The position numbers and the translations under genes were made by a program. From Flaccisagitta enflata (taxonomy: Eukaryota > Chaetognatha > Sagittoidea > Aphragmophora): DNA of 64,000 bases. Within the stretch, counting starts at the first letter, position 1; each line of letters begins with the position of its first letter. The notes beneath the pieces are model-generated. The model did no database searches. It was given only the letters and a program-made list of their open reading frames with translations, and had not been told where the DNA came from. Positions 28,524-38,115 of this stretch are shown one piece after another. The DNA lies in NCBI GenBank assembly GCA_965153355.1, contig OZ231126.1, positions 46,376,001-46,440,000 of the forward strand, given 5' to 3'.

Positions 28524-28729
28524 TTGCAGTGATGCAGAATCGATCCCTGATTTTTTGACAAGTAGATCAATGCGTGACCGACGTGACGTGACGTGACGTG
28601 ACTAATGGAAAGTAGATAGCGATAGACACAAAAAATTAGAATTTCTGACAGACGCGCCGGTGCACCGGACAAACCGTTTGTACAGGAATAGATATGCGCG
28701 TTTCCGCAATTTGCAACTCGAGCGTCACG

Positions 28730-28792
28730 CACTAACCAACGGGCGGACAGACGGGCAAAGCCACTTTTATAATTGCATGTCCGCAACTAATT
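28730..28792. mobile_element. Family A right-end fragment
   Basis: CAACGGGCGGACAGACGGGC, AAAGCCACTTTTATAATTG and CATGTCCGCAACTAA. Confidence 0.45.
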
Positions 28793-29047
28793 AGACGCTT
28801 TTTGCGGTTTCCAGTTTGCCCGTGGCTATACAGTATGCTCCCCATCGAGATTGTCGTTTTCATTCGATCTCGCATGTTTAAAACCAGTTCACGAAAAATG
28901 CGTTTTAAAAAATTACGAAAACTCAATCAACTGGTTTTTCGAGTTCGGTGTCCACCGGCTCATTGTGATTTCGCTATTATTTGGTTTTTTTGCCTCTGCT
29001 CCCAAAATTTTCCCTCTAACCATATATTTCTTTTACTCCATCGGCAG

Positions 29048-29879
29048 ACTGATATATCCTTGTCGATCTATATGCACGGCGGTTAAAGCTGGCTGCGAAG
29101 AACGAATGCTGGCTTACGGTTTCGCCTGGCCGGAGATGCTCAATTGCGACAAGTTTCCCCTGGACAACGACCTCTGCATCAAACCGCAGGCGCACATGCA
29201 ACCGGTCGACAATTCCTGCGACGCTTGTCAGCAATCGCACACCTTCGAAGGAATCATGGACAACTTTTGCCGCGCGGGGTTGGTAGTTCGAGCCAAAATC
29301 AGCGAGAAAAAGCGACGAGGAGACGGGAGCTTGGAGTTGGTGCTCAGCAAGAGCAAAATCTACAAGTACGGCGGCTCTCGCGGTAGCCGCAGACGCGATC
29401 GTAAATCCGCAGGAGGAAAGAAAGAACCTTTGCACATCTTTCTGGAGAATGGAAACACCTGCGATTGTCCCATCATTTCGACGATGGGCAAGAAAGACAT
29501 TTTCTTAATCATGGCCAATCGCGTCGAAGACCGTTGGGTCGTTTCATTCATCATGAAGAAACCGAAAAAGTCGCGAGATTTCCGGCGCGCCGTGAAAAAG
29601 TTTAACGATAACCCGTGCAGCAAAGCCGTCGAGTTCATGACCTCGGAGACGCAGAAAATGACCGGCACCACTGGCGCTAAAGGCAGCGCCAAAGATACTT
29701 CGACCAAGAGCAGCCGGAGCAAAAATAGCGAGGGTCGGCAGACGAGAAACCAAAGATCGCGGAAGAGGCAACGACAAAACCAACTTCAAAAACGGCTGCA
29801 GCAACGTGCGGGGAAAAGGCGTCAACAGCAGCAGAAGCAGCAACAACCGCAATCTCCTACAGTTCCTTCAAAGCAATAG
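29048..29879 (+). CDS. Secreted frizzled-related protein, 3' coding exon
   Basis: The acceptor TCGGCAG is followed in frame by LIYPCRSICTAVKAGC, then YGFAWPEMLNCDKFPLDNDL, the C-terminal half of a frizzled cysteine-rich domain (the PCRSLC...WP.ML.CD.FP signature). Next is a netrin-like domain with its cysteines (SCDACQ, DNFCRAG, TCDCPII and NPC). This CRD-NTR order is the sFRP architecture; sFRPs are extracellular modulators that bind Wnt or Frizzled. The closest match I recognise is the SFRP1/2/5 group. A tail of about 75 residues after the NTR is Ser/Arg/Lys then Gln rich (KRRQQQQKQQQPQ), longer than usual and possibly heparin-binding. The stop is TAG at 29877-29879. The upstream exon(s) with the signal peptide and the N-terminal CRD half were not found between 22.7 and 29.0 kb, so the gene is 5' incomplete here. 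Confidence 0.85.
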
Positions 29880-31020
29880 TGAAATAACTGTATTTTCCTA
29901 TTGCACTATGAAGCCGTGCTTGCCAGTCTTGCAAATGACCTTTTCCCTGATAAATACTATATATAATTTAAAAACTACATGAATGATGTAATTATTATGT
30001 AATATGTAAACATCTTTTATTCCTTAGTTGAGAGCCGATGATCAATGAGAAGCCTCTTGCGTCCCTCTGGGACTTGTTTTAATACTTACATGAGTATGAC
30101 ATGCTGTTTTACCCTTTTATCGACGCTGTGAATTCCCTATATGCCCCACCCCTTGGACCCCACTTCCAGTATTGACGTAGGCAAAGTATTAAAAAAAGCT
30201 GAATTTACATTGAAACCCGTTATAAAGACTTCTGGAGGGCTCGTATCCATTTTTTTGGTAGATACCTTCATCTGATAACGAACCTCTTGCCTTTTATTGA
30301 GTTTGTCGAAGCAAGCTTTTGATTGATTAGAGTAGTTGTTTAGCCTTGTAGGTTATACATAGTTGACTCTAGTTGTCATTTATCGCACGTTTTTTTTTTG
30401 TCTGCTCTAATTCGCGCCCATTGTGCTTATAAATTTTAAAGAATTAGTACATTAACTCTCTGATTAGCCCCAAATTCATGATAATGAAAGTGTTTTTCTG
30501 ATTCGTTGTTCATTAAAGCCGGCATTATTTTATGTATGCCGCGCTGGCAGCTTCAAACCTAACTTGGCGCACGCACCAGCATTGGTGCTAGTTTGAAAAA
30601 CCTTCAATATTCATTTGTGCATGTTAAGCTGAAGAGTGCCATCGAGATAATTAAATCGAGCCCGAGAACAAGGCGACAGACTGAATCTATGCAAATTAGC
30701 CCGCAGGATGGTTACTGGTTAGTATTATTCTAAGAGAAGTACGGGGTCATTAATCACAAATGGCAAAAAAAATATTTAGCTTTTTTTGAAGATGGCTGGC
30801 AAGGCTGTTTTTTCTTTAACTTGCTTTCATTTCTATATGGTTTGAGCTGGAAATGCCGGATTGGGCTAATATTAAAGATATTTAGATGTAATTTTTGCAA
30901 TTGGAATGTTGAAACCGTTTCTGAATAACCATGTAGGGAAAAAGGTGTTTAAAAGATCTTTAAAAAATTTATTTCTGGGACCTGGGGAAACCTAAGAAGC
31001 CAGATCACTGATCAGAAGAA
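29880..31020. other. sFRP 3' flank, no further gene seen
   Basis: AT-rich 3' flank without a canonical AATAAA close to the stop. No ORF, RNA gene or repeat end is recognised up to the MITE at 31023. Confidence 0.45.
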
Positions 31021-31022
31021 TA

Positions 31023-31175
31023 GTTGAGCTTCACTAGAACACATGCCAAGGGATTGAGCAAATTTATGCCCTGTATTTACGCTGCTCAATTGCCAATGTG
31101 CAAATAACTACAGAATCATCTGTTATGCCTTAAAGGGTATGCCCTAAAAGCAGATGTGCTCTAGCGATGCCTCAC
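31023..31175. mobile_element. Small MITE with TA TSD (GAGCTTCACT family)
   Basis: GTTGAGCTTCACTAGAACAC at the left and GTGCTCTAGCGATGCCTCAC at the right form imperfect inverted ends. TA is at 31021-31022 and 31176-31177. Related copies are at 31760-31932 and 59694-59854. Confidence 0.7.
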
Positions 31176-31181
31176 TATATA

Positions 31182-31501
31182 GTAGGGTGGCTTTAAGTGG
31201 GATCATTTTCAAAATTCATGTTGCCATTGGAGATAATGAGACCATCTCCATCATAAATGAGAATTCCAAAGTTTGGGGGTAATCAGATAAAGTTTACTCA
31301 TGACCGCCACCCCCCTTTTTTCTATAGAAAATGTACAGAAAAGATTTCTTCTTATAATAGGAAATGGGTGGGGTGGCGGTCATGTGTAAACTTTTTTTGA
31401 TCACCCTCAAATCTTGGATTCTTAATGTATCAGGGAAATGATCATATTTTCTCCGATGGTATCATGAAATTTGACTATGAGCCCACTTTAGGCCAACCTA
31501 C
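31182..31501. mobile_element. Foldback element with TA TSD
   Basis: GTAGGGTGGCTTTAAGTGGG at the left is mirrored by CCCACTTTAGGCCAACCTAC at the right. The arms pair through CATGACCGCCACCCCCC and GGGTGGCGGTCATG around the centre near 31345. It is inserted directly beside the previous MITE. Confidence 0.75.
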
Positions 31502-31759
31502 TATATATAATACCAGATGATTTGCTACAATTTTTATCAAATTACCTTTAATTTACGTCAAACTACTGAAAGAAATAATGATTTTCTAAAATTTCAGCTC
31601 ATTTAAAACAGTTAATTTAACACATTAGATTGTCACAATAACCAAACTTCGAATTCCAGGACATTTTGATACCAAGAATTTGAAGCAATGTACTAAATTT
31701 AAAACTTCAAGATAGTTCCAAGAAATTGTCAGTTGAGAATTATGGCTGTGTTAGATGTA

Positions 31760-31932
31760 CAGTTGAGCTTCACTAAAGCGCATGCCATGGGGCTGAACAG
31801 AATTATGCCCAAAGTGAAGCTGCTTTATTGCCAGTAATCAAATAACTACAAAATCTCTCATGAGACCGCACATTGTATGCCTTATAGGCGGGCATGCCTT
31901 AATAGCGGGTGCGCTCCAGCGGTGCTCTACTC
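31760..31932. mobile_element. Small MITE with TA TSD (GAGCTTCACT family)
   Basis: CAGTTGAGCTTCACTAAAGC at the left and GCGCTCCAGCGGTGCTCTAC at the right. TA flanks at 31758-31759 and 31933-31934. The interior GGCGGGCATGCCTTAATAGC resembles the 31023 and 59694 copies. Confidence 0.7.
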
Positions 31933-32523
31933 TATTGTATCAGTCATGGCGAGTAATCAGAGGTTTGATAAAAAACCGACTGTGCTTCATTGTCATGCAT
32001 TTCCGGATTTTGGGTGAAAAAACAGAAAATTCTCTTGTGGAATTGGTGAGATCAAGTCCCAAGTCAGCAGATCCTAAATTTAATGTTTCACGTGGTATTC
32101 CCTGCGTTACTAAAATATACAACTGAATTATACATCTTTGATTTCAGGTTATGATTAACTTATATAAATTTTTTTATTGTATTGGCTGTTTCTGAAAACA
32201 GCGGGCCAACTGAACAGATTGATTTATTGAATGATTAGAGATCTATTGTTTTCTTTTATATCATTTTTTATAGAAAAAATATTGAATATAGAAAAATAAA
32301 GAAAAATATTTAGTTAATCATGATTTCAGTGGTGCAGATTGCATGTAGCAATGCTACGCAGCAGGGTGGCAGAAATGTGCAGCAGGGGCATCAGATTAGG
32401 ATAAAATATGGTGAAATTATATCAAAAGCACATGAAATTGTGGAATACCAACTTGATTGTGAGAAAAAGAATGAAGAAGGCAAAAAAATGAATACAGGCT
32501 TATCATAGTTATGAGGGTCAAAT

Positions 32524-33531
32524 GCAAACAAGGTCATTAGACCTAAGTCGCGTGCGTCGGCACTTTCAGAAAAGTCAGGCAGACAGACAGATGAACAGAA
32601 TAAAACATTTAAAAAGACTTCGGAACCAGCAACAAAAAATCTTAAAAACAACTGCATGACAAACCAATGGACAGACAAACAGATGGACAAAAAAGTGGCT
32701 TATAGAGGTGTATGAATGAAAAACATTCAAAAACATTTATTATGTCTTTAAATTGGCTGTATACCCTTTAAACAACTTTGTGAAAGACAGACAGACCAAC
32801 GACTGACCAACCAAAAAGTGGCTTATAGAGGCTTATACCCTGTCATCAAATACAACTGTAACGAAGTAAACCTTTATTACGCTTGAAGTATTCATAATGA
32901 AGAATTCTGCTTTGCCTCACTTGAAAGGATATAACCTACCATTTTTTCATGCAAAATTTCAAGCACTGGCTCAAGCGGTTTGGTTTCCACATGATTTTCA
33001 AATTTGACATGATTTTCCCTAAAAACATCATTTTTAAGCAATTTTTTATTAAAAAACTATTCTAAATTCATGAAAATTAAGTAAAAATGATTGGATTGGT
33101 TAAGAATACTAGTTGGTGTATCAATTTTTTGCATTTTTCAAAATATTTTAGCAATTGAAAAAATCTGAGCTAATATTCAAATATTTTTTTGTTCAAAATT
33201 TGCTAAAACTTTCCTGGCTACTTTTTCATTAAAATAGATGTTGTGGTCAAACCAATTAAGCCAGAACTTTGAAATTTTGCATGAAAAAATGGTAGATCAT
33301 ATGCTTTCAGAGGTAAAAAGCAAAAATCTTCAATATGAATACTTGAGGCACAACAAAGGTTTCTTTCGTTACAGTTGTAATTGATGGCAGGGTAAATGCC
33401 TTAGAAACATTCAAAAACATTTAGAATGTCTTCATTTTGTGTAAAAAGCCTTTTAAACAGTTTTGTTACGGACCAACGGACTGACCAACCAAAGAGTGGC
33501 TTATAGAGTCACGTAGCACGCGATTAAAAAA
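32524..33531. mobile_element. Family A-type element interrupted by a foldback
   Basis: The left end AACAAGGTCATTAGACCTAA and GTCGCGTGCGTCGGCACTTT, and the right end AAGAGTGGCTTATAGAGTCA followed by CGTAGCACGCGATTAAAAA, match the reverse-oriented copy at 55206-55465. Several CATTCAAAAACATTT segments repeat inside. The 555-bp foldback at 32838-33392 splits it. Confidence 0.65.
32838..33392. mobile_element. Foldback element with TA TSD
   Basis: CCCTGTCATCAAATACAACT at the left and AGTTGTAATTGATGGCAGGG at the right; TA at 32836-32837 and 33393-33394. The arms share AACTGTAACGAA and CCATTTTTTCATGCAAAATT in inverted order. Confidence 0.82.
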
Positions 33532-34372
33532 ATCAGTGTTTTCTCTGCAATGTCTATGTACGGCAGCCAAGATTGCCAATTTCTGCTGTGGGGCAGCTTG
33601 TAGAATCTGCACCTCTGATCAAGAGTATAAGATTGATGTTATAGTGTGTTAATATATTTAAGTTGGACTGCGGTTTCTTGAAACTAGCCTATTCCTCAAT
33701 TTCTGGTGAACTGTTGGCTAAAGCTTTTGAATTCTCATTGTCTTTAAACATGTCCACTATTGTAAGGGCGTTTTATGACAGTATTGGTTGGATCTCTCCT
33801 GCATGTCATGTTGTGACTGACGCGTCGGCCCTCGGCTTTCGTTATTATTTTGGGAGCTGATATGATTAGTAAGAATTGTCTTTAGGAAAGCGCACTGATT
33901 AGGGAGGTCGGGGATTAGGGTCAAATTTCGAAAAATGATACACTCTAGTTTATTGCATAAATGTACCAAATTAGAAGGTTTTCCCACAGGTAGCCGCTAC
34001 TAGACTTGAAGTCAGTATTTTAGGTGTGGTCAGTATTACACAGGTCCAAGCGTATGCTCAAAATGCAGAATACTCACAAGTTTGATCGATGGTGTCATTT
34101 ATATTTTGTCCCACGGTAAACAGATTTGCGTACTGACAATTATGGCAACCTGCGTATTAATTATACAAACTTAAGTATCACCTGCACTCAGCATTTACCA
34201 ACGCCCAGATCGCTGATCAGGTACTTCATACTTCATGTAGTGACACTTTAATTGAAAACTAGGTGCGTATTTCTACGTGGGCAATCGGGATAAATTGAAT
34301 TCGTAATAGGTAGGTATTTAAATCATGAGCAATTGCAACCTAATGAACCTATATTCAGTTTTTAGGGATAGC
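33532..34372. other. No gene identified
   Basis: A short open stretch near 33661-33857 ends HVVTDASALGFRYYFGS, faintly recalling the TDAS..G motif of retroelement RNase H, but nothing else supports it. Confidence 0.3.
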
Positions 34373-34374
34373 TA

Positions 34375-34971
34375 CAGTGGGGTTCGTGGAATAACAGCCT
34401 AAACTGGAGGAAGGTATTTGAGTGTCTTAATTTCATTTGACAAACTTGATATTTGAAATATAAGTTGTTTACTTGATGCTTTTCCTGAGTTTTGGTTGCT
34501 ATGGAAACCAAAATTATTTTTTTAAACATTTATAGCCACTAAAATATCAATATTTTGAGAAATATTGTCAGGGAACATTGCTCAAAATTAAATTTGCTAC
34601 AACTTTCCCACAGTATGTTCTGTAAGAATATTGCTCGTTTAGCCGTTGCTAGGGGGCATCACACCTAGCAACCGCTAAATGATGCTCCCTAGCAACGGCT
34701 AAACGAGCAATATTCTTACAGGACATACTGTGGAAAAGTTGTAGCAAATTTAATTTTGAGCAATGTTCCCTGATAATATTTGTCAAAATATTGATATTCT
34801 AGTTGTTATAAATGTTCAAAAAAATAATTTTGGTTTCCATAGCAACCAAAAAACTCAGGGACAAAAGCATCAAGCGAACAACTTATATTTCAAATATCAA
34901 GTTTGTCAAATGAAATTAAGACACTTAAATACCTTCCTCCAGTTTAGGCTGTTATTCCACGAACCCCACTG
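34375..34971. mobile_element. Foldback element with TA TSD, nearly perfect arms
   Basis: CAGTGGGGTTCGTGGAATAA at the left and TTATTCCACGAACCCCACTG at the right; TA at 34373-34374 and 34972-34973. The two arms of about 290 bases are almost identical in mirror image (CATTTGACAAACTTGATATT with its complement). The centre near 34672 carries CGTTTAGCCGTTGCTAGG inverted repeats. The high arm identity suggests recent origin or gene conversion. Confidence 0.88.
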
Positions 34972-35390
34972 TAGGGATGGGACCATTCGAAAGCTATTGT
35001 ATAACCTTGATATTTGCGTAGTGAGTATGAGTCGCCTGCTAGGCGATTCTGTAAGAGGGCGTGTCCCTTGGTCCATTTTGGATGAGAGATTGCCAGTAAT
35101 AGTGATTTGGCGGCAGCCTTTTCAGCTCTTGCTCATCCCCAAAAAACCTAGCCTAGATGCATGACTGTCATTGCCCTCTCGCAAGAAATTTGTTGGCTGT
35201 GCACCCGACCAATTTTAAACTAATTTAAAATGATTGAAAAAGTCATAAAATTTTGAAAAATGACTTTTGTGACAGAATTGACTTAAGTGACTTGACATAA
35301 CTTCTTATGAGTTAAAATGACTTTGAATGACTTTGAATAGCTTAGAATGACTAAAAATGATTAAAAATGACTGAAATTAAAAAAAGTCAA

Positions 35391-35466
35391 GTGTGACAGA
35401 CAGACGGACGGACGGACGGACGGACGGACAAAGCGGGTTGTTTAGTCGGGTGCACGCGACTAAAAA
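35391..35466. mobile_element. Family A right-end copy with (GACG)n
   Basis: GACAGACAGACGGACGGACG tract, AAAGCGGGTTGTTTA and the hairpin GTCGGGTGCACGCGAC followed by TAAAAA. Confidence 0.65.
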
Positions 35467-35525
35467 CAGCAGAAAGAAAGCTGGCGTGGGTTGGATAAAG
35501 TACATGCAATCTTGATTTGATAATA

Positions 35526-35692
35526 CAGTTAAACCCCGCTCTATTGGATTTCAGGGGACCAACATTTCTTTTATAGGTGGACTTCAGTTATTACCAACAA
35601 AGGAAGTAAAAGAAATAAATTTGAAGAGATTATAACATGTGTTATCAGCGGAATTCTATTGGTGGCGGGTCCGTCTGAGCGGGGTTCAACTG
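35526..35692. mobile_element. Pogo/Tigger-like MITE with TA TSD
   Basis: Ends CAGTTAAACCCCGCT and AGCGGGGTTCAACTG; TA at 35524-35525 and 35693-35694. The interior has CAGGGGACCAACATTT and TTATTACCAACAAAGGAAG, shared with the copy at 59253-59429. 167 bp. Confidence 0.85.
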
Positions 35693-35694
35693 TA

Positions 35695-36627
35695 CACCGT
35701 AGTTCTTAAGATCCTCAGCCAAGCAAGGTTATTTAATTTTAATTGAAAAAAAAACCTGTTTGTATCAAGACTGAGTGGTTGCTAACAAGATCTAGTATTT
35801 TTTTCTGGCTCCCAATGAAAAGATATGCGTGCGAGTTTTAGGGGAAAGTTTTTTTCGTAAAGATCTTGATTTTATCCATTTTTTCATATTGTTAACTGTT
35901 CCGGGAGTGTTAGTCAAAACAGCAGCTACTGTATCGACGCGAGCGATGAAATTAGTTATTTATTGTATCGTATTTTGGCAATGAACCTAGTCACCAACTA
36001 TTAGATAGACAATTTAGACATTCATGGAAGAAGTGAGCTTTTCGGAGGGATTTGTACTCTCTTTAAAGCGCCGGTTGTTCATGGACAGCATTATGTAGTA
36101 GGACCTAATCATATACATATAATATTCTTTACAATTCTCAGCGCATCTTTAGTCATTTTATGCCACGCAATGATGCCGCTTTTTCGATTTGCTTCTGAAT
36201 TTGATACTCTTTCGAATCATGCTTCTTCCTATTATATAAAGCCATCACTGACTGTTCTTTAGTCTAAATAGACTTTGCACAGTTCTGGATCTTGGCGTCA
36301 GTATTTATGTGATCACTGCAGTAAACCAATTTACCCCCACGGAATTGTAAGATTCCTATTCAGGACGCTTTTGAGGATTTTTGCCGTAACCGCCATACTC
36401 TTCCTGTTTTACAAATTATTGGCAAACCGCCTCTGGATTACTCCTTTTTCCATTGGTTGTTCCTTTTTTTGAATAACAGATTTTGTAGAGATCACGTAAT
36501 TATCGGTATCGCTGCCATACTAGCTCTCGTTATAACCAGAAGCGCAGTGGGTCTCCTTGAATAATCTGTCTGAAAGACTTGCGAAAAAATTAAAAACTAT
36601 TAACTTGATAATTCCTCGACGATAAGC
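35695..36627. other. Upstream region of UBE2L3
   Basis: A TATTATATAAAG sequence at about 36231 is TATA-like but lies about 390 bases before the UBE2L3 ATG. Short open stretches at 36275-36560 have no recognisable product. The 5' flank next to the ATG (TCGACGATAAGC) has no obvious signal. Confidence 0.35.
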
Positions 36628-37095
36628 ATGGCGGCCACCCGGCGCTTGGCGAAAGAATTGCAGGACATACGCGGTTCGGCGCTCAAGTCATTCCGTGATA
36701 TTGTCGTGGACGAGTCAAACATTCTCTGTTGGCAAGGCCTTATCGTTCCGGACAACGCGCCGTACAACAAGGGAGCATTTCGAATCGAAATCATATTTCC
36801 GGCCGAGTACCCCTTCAAACCGCCAAAAATTACGTTCAAAACAAAGATCTACCATCCAAACGTCGATGAAAAGGGCCAAGTCTGCCTGCCGATTATTTCG
36901 ACGGAGAACTGGAAGCCGGCGACTAAGACCGATCAGGTTATCCAAAGCCTCGTGGCCCTGGTCAATGACCCAGAGCCCGATCATCCACTTCGATCCGATC
37001 TCGCCGAAGAATTCACGCGCGACAAGAAAAAGTTTCTCAAATCTGCCGAAGAATTTACGAAGAAGCACGCGGAAAAACGACCCTCCGACGCCTAA
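36628..37095 (+). CDS. UBE2L3: Ubiquitin-conjugating enzyme E2 L3 (UbcH7)
   Basis: 155 residues, intronless, matching human UBE2L3 (154) along its whole length. The UBC fold includes [10 protein letters not shown] (Phe63, the E3 contact), IYHPN and the active-site GQVCLP with Cys86. Pro88 follows the catalytic cysteine and His119 lies in NDPEPDHPL, both characteristic of the UBE2L group, which transfers ubiquitin to cysteines of HECT and RBR E3 ligases rather than directly to lysine. The start [15 protein letters not shown] aligns with MAASRRLMKELEEIR. It is cytosolic and nuclear. The absence of introns could mean a retrocopy, but the ORF is intact and all key residues are kept. Confidence 0.97.
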   Translation: MAATRRLAKELQDIRGSALKSFRDIVVDESNILCWQGLIVPDNAPYNKGAFRIEIIFPAEYPFKPPKITFKTKIYHPNVDEKGQVCLPIISTENWKPATKTDQVIQSLVALVNDPEPDHPLRSDLAEEFTRDKKKFLKSAEEFTKKHAEKRPSDA

Positions 37096-37098
37096 ATT

Positions 37099-38115
37099 AA
37101 GAAGAACGAGAGATGGACGGTCGATGGAATGAGACGATATTACGTAACCCATGGTTTCGTCCATACGCCCATCTCTCTCTCTTTGACTTTGCGTTGATTG
37201 AACAGAACGATGTAATGTAGGGGACCCATAGGATTTGACCGTATTTATATTTGATTTACAAAAGGAACTGTGATTACTTTTGTGGTACACATACGCTTCT
37301 CTGGAGAGACTTCTTCACTTGTCTCGTCACATTGTGATGGTTAATACGGAAAAAAATGTGTAGTTACTGTTCCTCTTTTTCTCGAGATCCACTTGTATAC
37401 ATAGTTTTGAATGTCTCGGCTCTCGGCGAGACTCGAGCAGGCCCATTCTTATCTATTATGACTAGCTTAATCACTTTGGCGCTTGGAGGATAATCCTTTT
37501 AAATGGTGAACAGTCATCGCGATTTCTTTGCGTTTTTTTTACTTCTGCAGTATTTTGAAAAAAAAAAGAACCTGTTGAATGGTCACCATGGTCTCTCATT
37601 CCACTTTGATTAGATTTAGGACTTCAGCACCGCTTTCTTTGTTTCTCTGTCCCCTCTGCCTACGCAATTGCCTTTGGGGTCATGGGCCAGCTTCACCCCC
37701 GAAAGAATCCTTTACGATTGTGTCGCTTACCATGAGATCTGACTGATGAACTCGTGCATAAGTCAGTGGTTGCCGCGCTGTCGTAGAGGAAAGGCACTTA
37801 TCGTTGTTTCTGCGCGCTTTTTATAAAGATCTATCAGAGTTTTATTAGGAAGGCACTTGATGATAATGAGCATCGATGGATTTTTTTCCATCGCGATTAA
37901 GAAAATTAGGAAGCCAATTGGCATGATCTTGTTCGGGCGAATATCGTAGTAGAACAACGTATTTTTGTATTGATCACGAAGTATGTTTTACCTCAATGAT
38001 ACATTATCCTACTGCAATTCAGATGTAACAACACGTTAGACACGTGTTTTAAAGGAGATGTGCGGTTCGCGAACAATTCAAATGGGACACGCATGAAGAA
38101 TTGACACCGGCTATT
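37099..38115. other. Spacer between UBE2L3 and UXS1
   Basis: No gene seen. Just upstream of the UXS1 start, two tiny upstream ORFs (ATGGGACACGCATGA and ATGAAGAATTGA, about 38079-38105) lie in the presumed 5' UTR and could lower translation. Confidence 0.4.

Noticed and set aside
28851-29047. An N-terminal extension of the sFRP exon starting at 28851
   Set aside because: It shows no CRD or signal-peptide pattern, and a clean acceptor (TCGGCAG) lies directly before the first homologous residue.
33661-33857. Possible retroelement RNase H remnant (TDASALG)
   Set aside because: The match is only a few residues, with no RT, no second motif and no element ends.
36275-36560. Possible coding exon upstream of UBE2L3 (QDAFEDFCRNRHTLPVL)
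   Set aside because: There is no recognisable domain, no consistent splice sites, and UBE2L3 is complete without it.
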